A stretch of DNA of 64,000 bases from positions 30,858-94,857 of the forward strand of contig CALWPQ010000020.1 in NCBI GenBank assembly GCA_944383465.1, given 5' to 3'. Every line of letters starts with the position of its first letter. Position 1 is the first letter of the stretch. Below are positions 1 through 8,331 of this stretch, in pieces. The notes under the pieces are model-generated. The model was given only the letters and a program-made list of their open reading frames with translations. It searched no databases and had not been told where the DNA came from. Position numbers and translations under genes: made by a program. This stretch comes from an uncultured Clostridia bacterium. GTDB taxonomy: Bacteria > Bacillota > Clostridia > Peptostreptococcales > Anaerovoracaceae.

Positions 1-128
1 ATCATAAAAGAACCTACACTTTTAATTCGGGAACCCGAGTCTTTGGCAGCCTATGTCAAGCCTCCTTCGAGTGGAAGACAGAAGCGGAAGCAGGGTACCC
101 ACCTATCTAAGGATAGGGCGTCTTTTAT
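1..128 (+). ncRNA. ssrS: probable 6S RNA
   Basis: 6S RNA binds housekeeping RNA polymerase as a promoter mimic and tunes transcription in stationary phase. The sequence shows a long closed rod: ATAAAAGA at 4-11 pairs with TCTTTTAT at 121-128, and CCTA at 13-16 pairs with TAGG at 114-117. Inside are a CGGG-aa-CCCG hairpin, a CTTC/GAAG hairpin and the block GGGTACCCACCT (93-104), which I recall as typical of clostridial 6S RNAs. There is no convincing ORF, and an intrinsic terminator follows directly. The window edge may cut off a few 5' bases. The family name rests on remembered sequence features; another structured RNA is possible. Confidence 0.6.
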
Positions 129-159
129 ATCCTGACGGCATGTCGGGATTACTTTATTT
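129..159 (+). terminator. intrinsic terminator after the structured RNA
   Basis: An 8-bp stem, ATCCTGAC (129-136) with GTCGGGAT (142-149), encloses the loop GGCAT and is followed by the T-rich run TACTTTATTT. It ends the 6S-like RNA. Because focA starts only about 20 bases further on, partial read-through into focA is possible. Confidence 0.6.
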
Positions 160-176
160 ATAGGGAGGATAAGAAC

Positions 177-1004
177 TTGAAACCATTAAAACCGGCAGAA
201 ATACTCGACGCATCTATAGAAACCTCAGTGACAAAAGCAGGCGGAAGCTTCGGCAAACTTTTTGTGCTCTCATTTCTTGCGGGAGCATTTATAGCATTTG
301 CTGCTGAGGGAAGCAATATGGCGGCATTCAATCTTCTCGCATCGCCTGATACATATGGAATTGGTAAGCTTATAGCAGGTATTGTTTTCGGTACGGGACT
401 TATGCTTGTGGTGCTCTGCGGCGGAGAACTCTTTACAGGAAATACGCTTATAATCGCGGCAGCCGCCGATAAGAAAGTCACAGTGATGAAAATGCTCAGA
501 AATTGGCTTATAGTATACGCGGGCAATTTCACGGGAGCGTTTTTTATAGCGGGTCTTATGAACTATTCGGGGCTTTTTTCGAGCGGAGCCGGTATGCTCG
601 GCGCAATGACGGTGAAAATTGCCGCCGGTAAGGTCGGATTTTCGTTCGGACAGGCATTTGTACTAGGCATTATGTGCAACTGGCTCGTATGCCTGGCGGT
701 ATGGCTTTCATTTGGCGCGGATACGATGGCGGGAAAGATACTCGGTATCTTTTTTCCGATTTCGCTCTTTGTGACGAGCGGTTTTGAGCACAGTATAGCG
801 AATATGTACTATATACCGGCAGGAATCATCGCCAAGGCAAATGAAACATTTGCCGCTCTTTCGGGGGTGTCTGCAGAAGCGCTTGTAAATTTAAACTGGA
901 CAAGCTTTTTTACAGCAAATTTAATTCCGGTGACGCTCGGAAACATAGTCGGAGGGTGCGTATTTGTGGCGATGGCATATTTCTACGCGTATAAAAAAGC
1001 ATAA
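177..1004 (+). CDS. formate/nitrite transporter (FocA/NirC family)
   Basis: Pentameric inner-membrane channel for small monovalent anions such as formate or nitrite. The 275-residue protein has six hydrophobic segments and the family signatures: SFLAGAFIAFAAEGSN near residues 31-46 and GGELFTGN near residues 82-89. The start is TTG at 177, set by a strong AGGGAGGAT (162-170) six bases upstream; no ATG fits. No pyruvate-formate lyase or nitrite reductase is adjacent, so the substrate cannot be fixed. Formate export is the natural guess in a fermenting anaerobe. It lies just behind the terminator of the 6S-like RNA, so it either has its own promoter in that short gap or relies on read-through. 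Confidence 0.9.
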   Translation: MKPLKPAEILDASIETSVTKAGGSFGKLFVLSFLAGAFIAFAAEGSNMAAFNLLASPDTYGIGKLIAGIVFGTGLMLVVLCGGELFTGNTLIIAAAADKKVTVMKMLRNWLIVYAGNFTGAFFIAGLMNYSGLFSSGAGMLGAMTVKIAAGKVGFSFGQAFVLGIMCNWLVCLAVWLSFGADTMAGKILGIFFPISLFVTSGFEHSIANMYYIPAGIIAKANETFAALSGVSAEALVNLNWTSFFTANLIPVTLGNIVGGCVFVAMAYFYAYKKA

Positions 1005-1080
1005 ATTTGTGATAACAGCGTAAAAAGATGCGGCGGTAAGAGCTTTTAGAGGACAATAGCGTTAAAAGTGAAAATAAGTA

Positions 1081-1108
1081 TTGAAATTTTCATATAAATC
1101 ATTACAAT
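1081..1108 (+). promoter_or_regulatory. candidate sigma-A promoter for the OPT transporter
   Basis: TTGAAA (1081-1086), a 16-bp spacer and TACAAT (1103-1108) lie 77 bases before the ATG at 1185. The match is reasonable but the spacer is one base short of ideal. Confidence 0.4.
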
Positions 1109-1184
1109 TATAGTAGGGTCAATGTATCTTGGCTTTATTATTTTTTACGACAAATTTATTTTAAATGACAGAAGGGAATCAGTG

Positions 1185-2801
1185 ATGAAAAAACAATTCA
1201 CCTTGCGCGGAATGATAATCGGAAGCATAGGAGCGGTGATACTTACTATGAGCTCTATGTTCGTGGCTCTCAAACTGAGCTCGCTTCCATGGCCGATAAT
1301 GTTTGTGGCTCTTGTATCGATGTTCGCGCTGAAAGCATGCGGAAATACAAATATCAACGAAATAAATGTCACGCACACTGCGATGAGCGCAGGCGCGATG
1401 GTAGCGGGAGGTCTTGCATTTACGCTTCCAGGCATATGGATGCTCGATGAAAATGCCGATGTCGGCCCGGGAAAACTTTTCGTTGTAACATTCGGAGGAG
1501 TAATCCTCGGGCTGATATTTACTGCACTTATAAGAAAATATTTTGTAGTTGCAAAGGAACTTCCTTATCCGATGGGACAAGCTGCGGCAGAAATGCTCAC
1601 AGTCGGTGATTCCGGAGGCGGCAAAGCAAAGACGCTTTTTACATCTATGGGACTTGCGGCGCTGTTTGCGGCTTTGAGAGACGGCTCGCAGGTGACAGGC
1701 AGGTCGCCGCTTTTTCCGAGCGCAGTATTCAGCGATAAGATGAGCGCGTACGGAGCTTCTGTAGGCATATGGTTTTCGCCTATGCTGATATCTGTCGGCT
1801 ATCTCATAGGTCCTGTGGCGCTCGGCATCTGGTTTCTCGGTGCACTCATAGGAGATTTTGGAATTATGCTTGGCAGCCAAGCGGCGGGAATTTTCGATAT
1901 GCAGACGGCGGCAAGCGTAAAATCGTCGCTTGGAATCGGTCTTATGGTAGGTACGGGCATAGGCATATTGCTTAAAGGAATCCTTCCTAAAGCAAAAGAG
2001 ATATTTGGACCTATGTTCAGCAAAAAGAGCCTTGGCGACGCCATCGTACCTATGCGCTGGGCGCCGATAGTTATGGTGCTGGCAGCGTTTCTCTTTACCG
2101 GTATATTAAAAATGGGCGTAATAGCTTCAATTATAACGATTCTCGGAGTTTGGCTGGCAACGGCTATGTCGGCACAGTGCGTTGGACAGTCGGGTATAAA
2201 TCCAATGGAGATATTCGGTATAATAGTATTGATAGCGGCAAAAGCTGTAAGCAGTATAGGACAGACTGAAGCGTTTTTCGTGGCAGCGATAGTTGCCGTT
2301 GCCTGCGGACTTGTCGGCGATGTTATGAATGATTTTAAAGCGGGTTATATCCTGAAGACAGATCCCAAAGCGCAGTGGTATGCGGAAGTTGTTGGCTCGC
2401 TCATTGGAGCTGCCGTTTCGGTAGGCGTGCTGTATGTTATATTAAAAGCGTACGGTCCTTCGGCTTTCGGCTCGGAAGCGTTCCCTGCGGCTCAGGCAAG
2501 CGCCGTTGCTGCTATGGTGGGCGGTATCTCACATATGCCGGCGTTTATCACCGGCCTTGTGCTTGCGGTTATTTTGTACTTTGTAAACTTTCCTGTAATG
2601 ACGCTGGGACTTGGCGTATATCTTCCGTTTTATATGTCAGCAACGGCGTTTATCGGTGGTGCGCTCAGGTTTATACTTGATAAATTTGCGCCGAAGGCAG
2701 AAAAAAGCGGCACGGGCAGTATTGTGGCTTCAGGCGTTCTCGGCGGTGAGGCGATAGTCGGTGTTGTGATAGCGCTCATAGTTGCTGTACAGATATTATA
2801 G
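1185..2801 (+). CDS. OPT family oligopeptide transporter
   Basis: Secondary transporter of the oligopeptide transporter (OPT) superfamily, moving small peptides or metal chelates with protons across the cytoplasmic membrane. The protein is about 538 residues with 12 or more hydrophobic segments. The conserved run NINEINVTHTAMSAGAMVAGG near residues 56-76 matches the bacterial OPT N-terminal region. The ATG at 1185 is preferred over an in-frame start at 1122 because GAAGGGA lies 7 bases ahead and the protein then begins MKKQFTLRG. The P1 family peptidase immediately downstream suggests peptide uptake followed by cytosolic trimming. Confidence 0.88.
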   Translation: MKKQFTLRGMIIGSIGAVILTMSSMFVALKLSSLPWPIMFVALVSMFALKACGNTNINEINVTHTAMSAGAMVAGGLAFTLPGIWMLDENADVGPGKLFVVTFGGVILGLIFTALIRKYFVVAKELPYPMGQAAAEMLTVGDSGGGKAKTLFTSMGLAALFAALRDGSQVTGRSPLFPSAVFSDKMSAYGASVGIWFSPMLISVGYLIGPVALGIWFLGALIGDFGIMLGSQAAGIFDMQTAASVKSSLGIGLMVGTGIGILLKGILPKAKEIFGPMFSKKSLGDAIVPMRWAPIVMVLAAFLFTGILKMGVIASIITILGVWLATAMSAQCVGQSGINPMEIFGIIVLIAAKAVSSIGQTEAFFVAAIVAVACGLVGDVMNDFKAGYILKTDPKAQWYAEVVGSLIGAAVSVGVLYVILKAYGPSAFGSEAFPAAQASAVAAMVGGISHMPAFITGLVLAVILYFVNFPVMTLGLGVYLPFYMSATAFIGGALRFILDKFAPKAEKSGTGSIVASGVLGGEAIVGVVIALIVAVQIL

Positions 2802-2866
2802 CGCTTATTTAGTATCGAAGCTCAGCAAGTGTAAATACTATTTAAGCAACAGACAGGAGAATTTGT

Positions 2867-3844
2867 ATGAATAACTTAAAAGAAATAGATATAAGAGAAA
2901 TAGATGGTTTTTTAATAGGAAATGCGGAAAATGAAAAAACCGCGACCGGCTGCACGGCAATTCTCTGCCCAAGCGGCGCGTTTGCAGGCGTCGATGTCAG
3001 AGGCGGAGGCCCTGCAACGAGAGAAACAGATCTTCTCAATCCTGTAAATATGGTGCAGCAAATACATTGCGTGATGCTGTCGGGAGGAAGTGCTTTCGGA
3101 CTTGCGGCAGGTGACGGAGCTATGCAGTATCTAAGCGAAAAGGGCTATGGATTTGAAACGGGCTTTGGCAATGTGCCTATTGTATGCGGGGCGTCGCTGT
3201 TCGATCTTGCTACAGGGGATGGCGGCACTTACCCCGATAAGGCTATGGGCTATGAAGCGTGCCGCGCGGCTTTCGAAAAAGCACCGCTGATGCAGGGCAA
3301 CTTTGGAGCTGGAACGGGTGCAACTGTCGGCAAATATCTCGGTGCAGAAAGAATGATGAAAAGCGGACTTGGAATTTATGCAGTTAAGCTCGGAGATATA
3401 AAGTGCGGAGCGGTTGTGGCGGTAAACTGTCTCGGAGATGTCACAGATACGGAGACGGGAAAGAAAATCGCCGGGATAATGACTGCGGATAGAACGGAGC
3501 TTGCCTCGACATGCGATATTATGCTCGAAGAAATAGCTGCGGGCAGGAATGTATTTACGGGTAATACCACAATCGGCTGCATACTGACAAATGTTAAACT
3601 TACGAAGAGCGAATGCTGCAAGCTTGCATCGGTAACTCACAATGCCTATGCGAGAGCTATTTCGCCCGTGCATACATCGGCAGACGGCGATACCATATTC
3701 GTGATGACTACAGCGGAGATCGAGGCTGCACCAGATTCCCTTGGCGTACTGGCAGTGAAAGTAATGGAAAAAGCGATAGTACGCGCTGTGATGAGTGCAA
3801 AATCAGCTTACGGCATAAAAGCGGCAGCGGATCTCGGTAAATAG
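2867..3844 (+). CDS. P1 family (S58, DmpA-like) aminopeptidase
   Basis: N-terminal-nucleophile hydrolase of the DmpA/P1 family, whose members cleave N-terminal residues from short peptides, amides or beta-peptides after self-cleavage. The 325-residue protein shows ILCPSGAFAGVDVRGGGPATRE near residues 28-49, SGGSAFGLAAGDG near 71-83 and NTTIGCILTN near 228-237, where the self-cleavage site and catalytic Thr/Ser are expected. SD ACAGGAG lies about 9 bases before the ATG. It follows the OPT transporter by 65 bases and probably shares its mRNA, processing imported peptides. The exact substrate is unknown. Confidence 0.85.
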   Translation: MNNLKEIDIREIDGFLIGNAENEKTATGCTAILCPSGAFAGVDVRGGGPATRETDLLNPVNMVQQIHCVMLSGGSAFGLAAGDGAMQYLSEKGYGFETGFGNVPIVCGASLFDLATGDGGTYPDKAMGYEACRAAFEKAPLMQGNFGAGTGATVGKYLGAERMMKSGLGIYAVKLGDIKCGAVVAVNCLGDVTDTETGKKIAGIMTADRTELASTCDIMLEEIAAGRNVFTGNTTIGCILTNVKLTKSECCKLASVTHNAYARAISPVHTSADGDTIFVMTTAEIEAAPDSLGVLAVKVMEKAIVRAVMSAKSAYGIKAAADLGK

Positions 3845-3895
3845 ATACTTTTTTTATAATGCAGTACAGATGAAAAAGTGCAGGCAGGCAATACG

Positions 3896-4498
3896 GTGAA
3901 ACATATGAGAGATTCAAAGGAAGAACGCATTCTTATACAAAAAGCGGCAGAGGGCGATATTGAGAGTTTTGAGCTCCTCATTTTGTCGTGTAAAGATAAA
4001 GCGTACGGTATAGCGCTTCGCTACCTCAAAAATGAGGAGGATGCTATGGATGCTCTGCAAGAAAGCTTTATAAAAATATATAAAGGGATTGCCAATTTTA
4101 ATTTTGAAAGCAAGTTTGATACTTGGGTATATCGCATAGTTGTAAATGCCTGCAGCGATTTGTACCGTAAAAATAAAAAAAATTCGCAAGTCTTGAGTAT
4201 GACAAGTGCATATGATGAGGAGGAAGATGGGAGCGAATTTGATATAAAGGATAAAAGAGAAGGGCCGGAAGCTCTGAATATAAGGAAAGAAGAGAGCGGC
4301 TATTTACTGAAATGTCTGGATATGCTGAGCGACGAGCATCGCACAGTCATAATACTCCGGGATATCAAGGGATTTTCTTATGAGGAGATTTCAGAAATAC
4401 TCGACTGTTCGCTCGGTACGGTAAAGTCGCGGATATCGAGAGCCAGATTGAGGCTAAAAGAAATATATATTGATGGTAAAAACGACGAAGAAATTTAA
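3896..4498 (+). CDS. ECF-type RNA polymerase sigma factor (RpoE/SigW-like)
   Basis: Alternative sigma factor of about 200 residues with only regions 2 and 4. Region 2 shows DAMDALQESFIKIYKG and FDTWVYRIVVNAC; region 4 shows LSDEHRTVIILRDI and GTVKSRISRARLRLKEI, the recognition helix. I chose GTG at 3896 because AGGCAGG lies 7 bases upstream; GTG 3878 and ATG 3905 are alternatives with weaker sites. The next gene encodes a membrane zinc-finger anti-sigma factor, so the pair should respond to an envelope signal. An ECF-like promoter lies between them. Downstream polA overlaps the anti-sigma gene, which may tie repair synthesis to this regulon. Confidence 0.9.
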   Translation: MKHMRDSKEERILIQKAAEGDIESFELLILSCKDKAYGIALRYLKNEEDAMDALQESFIKIYKGIANFNFESKFDTWVYRIVVNACSDLYRKNKKNSQVLSMTSAYDEEEDGSEFDIKDKREGPEALNIRKEESGYLLKCLDMLSDEHRTVIILRDIKGFSYEEISEILDCSLGTVKSRISRARLRLKEIYIDGKNDEEI

Positions 4499-4525
4499 AT
4501 AAAATAATAAATTTGTAAATTTTAA

Positions 4526-4551
4526 GGAACAAATAGAGCCCTGAAATCGTC
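4526..4551 (+). promoter_or_regulatory. candidate ECF-type promoter before the anti-sigma gene
   Basis: GGAAC (4526-4530), a 17-bp spacer and CGTC (4548-4551) resemble Gram-positive ECF promoters (AAC in the -35, CGTC in the -10, as for SigM/SigW). It is placed to let the sigma factor raise its own anti-sigma and the overlapping polA. Pattern only. Confidence 0.35.
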
Positions 4552-4601
4552 ATATTTAATGAAAAGGGGATCAGAATATATTTTATGAAAGGAGAAGAAC
4601 T

Positions 4602-5585
4602 ATGAAGTGCAGTGAAATAAGGGAACTTTTATCCCTCTACATCGACAATATGCTTGAAGAAAGTCTTATTGATGAAGTGGCGGCACATATAGCTGCTTGT
4701 CCTGAATGCAAAAGCGAGTACGAAGAGCTTATAGCGATGACACGGATGCTAAAAGAGCTTCCGGAAACCAAACTGCCTTCGGACTTTGACAGAAGGCTTC
4801 ATGAAGCGTTAAGCGCGCAGACTCCTGAAGCAGCTGCGGAAAATGAATATCAAGTTGTAAAGGTATCGAAGAAGAAGTGGAGGAGAAAGATATCTTCGAT
4901 ATGCGCAATTTTTGTTGTTGGAATATTTGTCTTTGCAATGTATAATAATATTGACCAGTTGATACTCGGTAATGATGCGGAGCGAATGGCTTCATCTAAA
5001 TTGGAAACAAGCATGCAGGACATATATTACGGCACTTACAATGCCGCAGGCTCAGCAGATGCAGATGAAGATGCAGAGGATGAAGCTGCCATAGAAGAAA
5101 AATCAGATCTTGCGAAGATGACAGACAGCAGCGCTGCGGAAAGTTATGGAGCGGCGCCTGCAAACGATATGGCAAATGATGCTCAGAAGACGGCGGATGA
5201 ATCATTTGTTCAGAATATGCCGGATGTATCCGTCGAGGAAACGGATGCACATGACAGCAGCGCTTCAGGTGGTGGAAATCATGTAAGCAGAGGCGGCGAT
5301 TATACACCGTCAGCTGCTTTTGAGTTCAAAGATGATGCCGTAACGCGCGGAGCAATTTCAGAGGCAAGAGATTCGGTGGCTATAAGATATTATCTGCGCA
5401 AGCTTGAGAAAAAGCTGTGTGGTGTATCTTTTGAGATATTGAGGTGCGAAAGCCGCGAAGAAGGAATTTGGCGCTTTGATATAGACTTGGTATCAACTGA
5501 CGAAGACGGAAACGAAATGCATGATTATGTGACATATTACGGTCAGGATGGTACATTATGGGAAAAAACGGAAACGGAAGAATAG
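4602..5585 (+). CDS. transmembrane zinc-finger anti-sigma factor
   Basis: The N-terminal zf-HC2 domain begins MKCSEIRELLSLYIDN and has the zinc ligands in HIAACPECKSEY (H-x3-C-x2-C, residues about 29-40). One membrane helix lies near residues 98-115 (ICAIFVVGIFVFAMY). The outer part, from about residue 120, is first low complexity and rich in Asp, Ala and Glu, then a C-terminal domain of about 90 residues that I do not recognise. The topology fits an inside domain that holds the ECF sigma and an outside sensor opened by proteolysis. SD AAGGAG lies 7 bases before the ATG. The last 28 bases overlap the start of polA, implying translational coupling. Confidence 0.85.
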   Translation: MKCSEIRELLSLYIDNMLEESLIDEVAAHIAACPECKSEYEELIAMTRMLKELPETKLPSDFDRRLHEALSAQTPEAAAENEYQVVKVSKKKWRRKISSICAIFVVGIFVFAMYNNIDQLILGNDAERMASSKLETSMQDIYYGTYNAAGSADADEDAEDEAAIEEKSDLAKMTDSSAAESYGAAPANDMANDAQKTADESFVQNMPDVSVEETDAHDSSASGGGNHVSRGGDYTPSAAFEFKDDAVTRGAISEARDSVAIRYYLRKLEKKLCGVSFEILRCESREEGIWRFDIDLVSTDEDGNEMHDYVTYYGQDGTLWEKTETEE

Positions 5586-8317
5586 TAATCATAGATGGCA
5601 ACAGCTTGATAAACAGGGCGTATTATGCTATGCAGCGTCCTATGATGACAAAAGGAGGACTGTACACACACGGCGTGTACGGTTTTCTTAATATGCTGAC
5701 AAAAATATTTAAGGACTATGAGCCTGAGTATATTGCCGTGACATTTGACAGAAAAGCGCCGACTTTCAGGCATCTTGAATACGACGCGTATAAGGCGGGC
5801 AGAAAGAAAATGCCGCCGGAGCTTGCCATGCAGCTTCCGCTGCTTAAGGAAGTATTGTCCGCAATGAAGATAAAGATGCTCGAAATTGACGGCTTTGAAG
5901 CGGATGATATAATAGGCACTGTGGCGCAGTGTGCGGAGAGAGAAGGACTTGAGCCGTATATTATAACGGGAGACAAGGACGAACTGCAGCTCGCCAGCGA
6001 TATTACAAAGGTAATAATAACAAGAAAAGGCATTTCCGATTTTGAAATATATGACAGACAAGCGATGATAGAAAAGTATGGATTTACACCGAAGCAGTTT
6101 ATCGATTTCAAAGGCCTTATGGGCGACCAGTCAGATAATATTCCCGGCATTCCGGGAGTAGGTGAAAAGACAGCGTCCAAATTCATAATAGAGTACGGCA
6201 GCGTAGAAAATCTGATAGCAAATTTGGATACGATGCCTGCGGGTAAATTAAAAGATAAAATCGAAGAAAATATGCAGCTTGCCGTAATGAGTAAGCGTCT
6301 GGCTACGATTAATACAAATGTACCGATAGAAATTGATTTTGACGAATTTAAAGTAGAGGAGCCGGACTATGATGCGCTTATAGAAATATACAAAAAACTT
6401 GAATTCAACAGTTTTTTAAAAAGATTAAAATACAGCGGCGATAATATGCAGGGCATAGGTGCAATACAGATGCAAGGCGCTGCTTTTCAAGCGCGGGACG
6501 GCAAACTCGAAAACAGTGAAACGGAAGAGATTATTGTCACAGATGAAAAAACGCTCGGAGCACTTTTAGAAGATATAAAGCGTGAAGAAAAAATTATTAT
6601 TAAGGTACTTTCTGATAATAATCATACGGGGCTGCCTCATATATACGGTATGGGAATTCTGCTGAAAGATAAATTTTATTATATAGACGGCGCGAGAAAA
6701 GAACTTATTGGAAGCGCAGTCTCGTTTTTTATCAGCCTTAAAGGCGAAAAGAAACCTCAAATATCAGGACACGACCTCAAAAGAGATTATTATGCTTTGA
6801 TTTCTTTATTCGGAGACTCATTTGAAAATGCGGGGGAAAGCTTTTTTTATACGGCTTTTGATACCGCGGTGGCAGCATATCTGCTTGAACCTTCGCGAAG
6901 CTCTTACAGCATTAAAGTGCTGGCATCAGAGTATTTTCACGAAGATATGGAGGAAGAGGAGCAATTCATTTCCGAAAATTCACAGATAGGCTTTTTCAGC
7001 AGCGATAGCGATAAATTCTGCAAATACTGTTTGAAACATTGCAGAATCGCAGGTGCGCTCGCTGACATATTTAAGGAAAAAATTGCGGAAGAAAGCTTGG
7101 AAGATGTGCTTTATAAAATAGAACTGCCTTTGACAGAGATACTTGCGTATATGGAAGTGCAGGGCTTTAAGGTGGACAAAGACGAGCTTTATGCGATAGG
7201 AAGCGAAATTTCAGCGAGTATAGAGAAAATTTCAGATAGAATATATGAGCTTGCCGGTGAAAATTTTAACATAAACTCACCGCAGCAGCTCGGAATTATA
7301 TTGTTTGAAAAGCTCGGACTTCCGGCGGGCAAAAAAACGAAGAAAGGCTACTCGACAAACGCGGAGATACTTGAAAAGCTGCGCGATAAGCATCCGATAA
7401 TAGAGTTTATACTTGAGTACCGCATGCTTTCAAAGCTAAGGAGCACATATATTGACGGGCTTATCCCACTTATAGGCAAAGACGGCAAGATACATGCGCA
7501 TTTTCAGCAGACCGTCACAGCTACGGGCAGAATAAGCTGCACTGAACCTAATTTGCAGAATATTCCCATAAGACAGGAGCTCGGAAGAACGCTGAGAAAA
7601 GCGTTTACACCGGAAAAAAGCGAAGATTTTCTCATAGGTGCGGACTATTCACAGATAGAGCTGCGTGTGCTTGCGCATATGTCGGGAGATAAGCATCTCA
7701 TAAGCGCATTTAACGCCGGGGAGGATATTCACAGGAGCACGGCAGCAAAGGTGTTTGATGTACCGCAGGATGAGGTGACGCCTCAAGAGCGAAGTGCCGC
7801 AAAGGCAGTGAATTTTGGGGTAATATACGGTATGAGCAGCTTTGGACTTTCTTCGGAAATAAATGTTTCGAGAAAAGAGGCGGAACGCTATATAGGCGAA
7901 TATTTCAGGCGTTTTCCGGATGTAAAGGAATTTATGGATAGACAAGTTGCGGAATGCCGCAGAAAAGGCTATCTCGAAACGATAATGGGCAGAAGAAGAT
8001 ATATTCCGGAAATAAGCGCCTCATCATATATGGTGAGACAGCTCGGCGAGCGTCTGGCGATGAACAGTCCTATACAGGGAAGTGCGGCCGATATAATAAA
8101 GCTGGCGATGATAGCTGTGTACAGGAAACTCAGAAGCGAAAAGCTCTCATCAAAACTTATACTCCAGGTGCATGATGAGTTAATAGTGGAAACGGCGGCG
8201 GAGGAGAAAGAAGCAGTTATATCGCTTCTCACAGAGTGTATGGAAAATGTAATGGAAATGAGTGTAAAGCTGTCTGTTGGCGTAAGCTCGGGCCGAAACT
8301 GGTATGAACTTAAATAG
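5558..8317 (+). CDS. polA: DNA polymerase I
   Basis: Repair and Okazaki-fragment polymerase, 919 residues. The 5'-nuclease domain (about 1-300) shows DGNSLINRAYYA, EADDIIGT, GDKDELQL and GDQSDNIPGIPGVGEKTA. The polymerase domain shows DYSQIELRVLAHMSGD (motif A), RSAAKAVNFGVIYGMS (motif B) and QVHDELIVE (motif C). The middle domain lacks the DxE of proofreading enzymes: the aligned stretch reads IIIKVLSDNNHTGL. The 3'-5' exonuclease is therefore probably dead, as in Bacillus and Thermus. The ATG lies inside the anti-sigma gene; coaE follows after 14 bases. Confidence 0.97.
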   Translation: MGKNGNGRIVIIDGNSLINRAYYAMQRPMMTKGGLYTHGVYGFLNMLTKIFKDYEPEYIAVTFDRKAPTFRHLEYDAYKAGRKKMPPELAMQLPLLKEVLSAMKIKMLEIDGFEADDIIGTVAQCAEREGLEPYIITGDKDELQLASDITKVIITRKGISDFEIYDRQAMIEKYGFTPKQFIDFKGLMGDQSDNIPGIPGVGEKTASKFIIEYGSVENLIANLDTMPAGKLKDKIEENMQLAVMSKRLATINTNVPIEIDFDEFKVEEPDYDALIEIYKKLEFNSFLKRLKYSGDNMQGIGAIQMQGAAFQARDGKLENSETEEIIVTDEKTLGALLEDIKREEKIIIKVLSDNNHTGLPHIYGMGILLKDKFYYIDGARKELIGSAVSFFISLKGEKKPQISGHDLKRDYYALISLFGDSFENAGESFFYTAFDTAVAAYLLEPSRSSYSIKVLASEYFHEDMEEEEQFISENSQIGFFSSDSDKFCKYCLKHCRIAGALADIFKEKIAEESLEDVLYKIELPLTEILAYMEVQGFKVDKDELYAIGSEISASIEKISDRIYELAGENFNINSPQQLGIILFEKLGLPAGKKTKKGYSTNAEILEKLRDKHPIIEFILEYRMLSKLRSTYIDGLIPLIGKDGKIHAHFQQTVTATGRISCTEPNLQNIPIRQELGRTLRKAFTPEKSEDFLIGADYSQIELRVLAHMSGDKHLISAFNAGEDIHRSTAAKVFDVPQDEVTPQERSAAKAVNFGVIYGMSSFGLSSEINVSRKEAERYIGEYFRRFPDVKEFMDRQVAECRRKGYLETIMGRRRYIPEISASSYMVRQLGERLAMNSPIQGSAADIIKLAMIAVYRKLRSEKLSSKLILQVHDELIVETAAEEKEAVISLLTECMENVMEMSVKLSVGVSSGRNWYELK

Positions 8318-8331
8318 AGAGGAGAAGCTTT

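Noticed and set aside
1..128. SRP RNA or a known riboswitch (fluoride, THF, guanidine) at the left edge
   Set aside because: The conserved GGUCAGG...GGAAGGAAGCAGCC SRP loop and the cores of those riboswitches are absent, while the long closing stem fits 6S RNA better.
1179..1880. Long minus-strand open frames under the OPT gene (and similar ones under rnj, dxs and the SLH gene)
   Set aside because: They are shadows of real genes with odd composition, no ribosome sites and no recognisable motifs.
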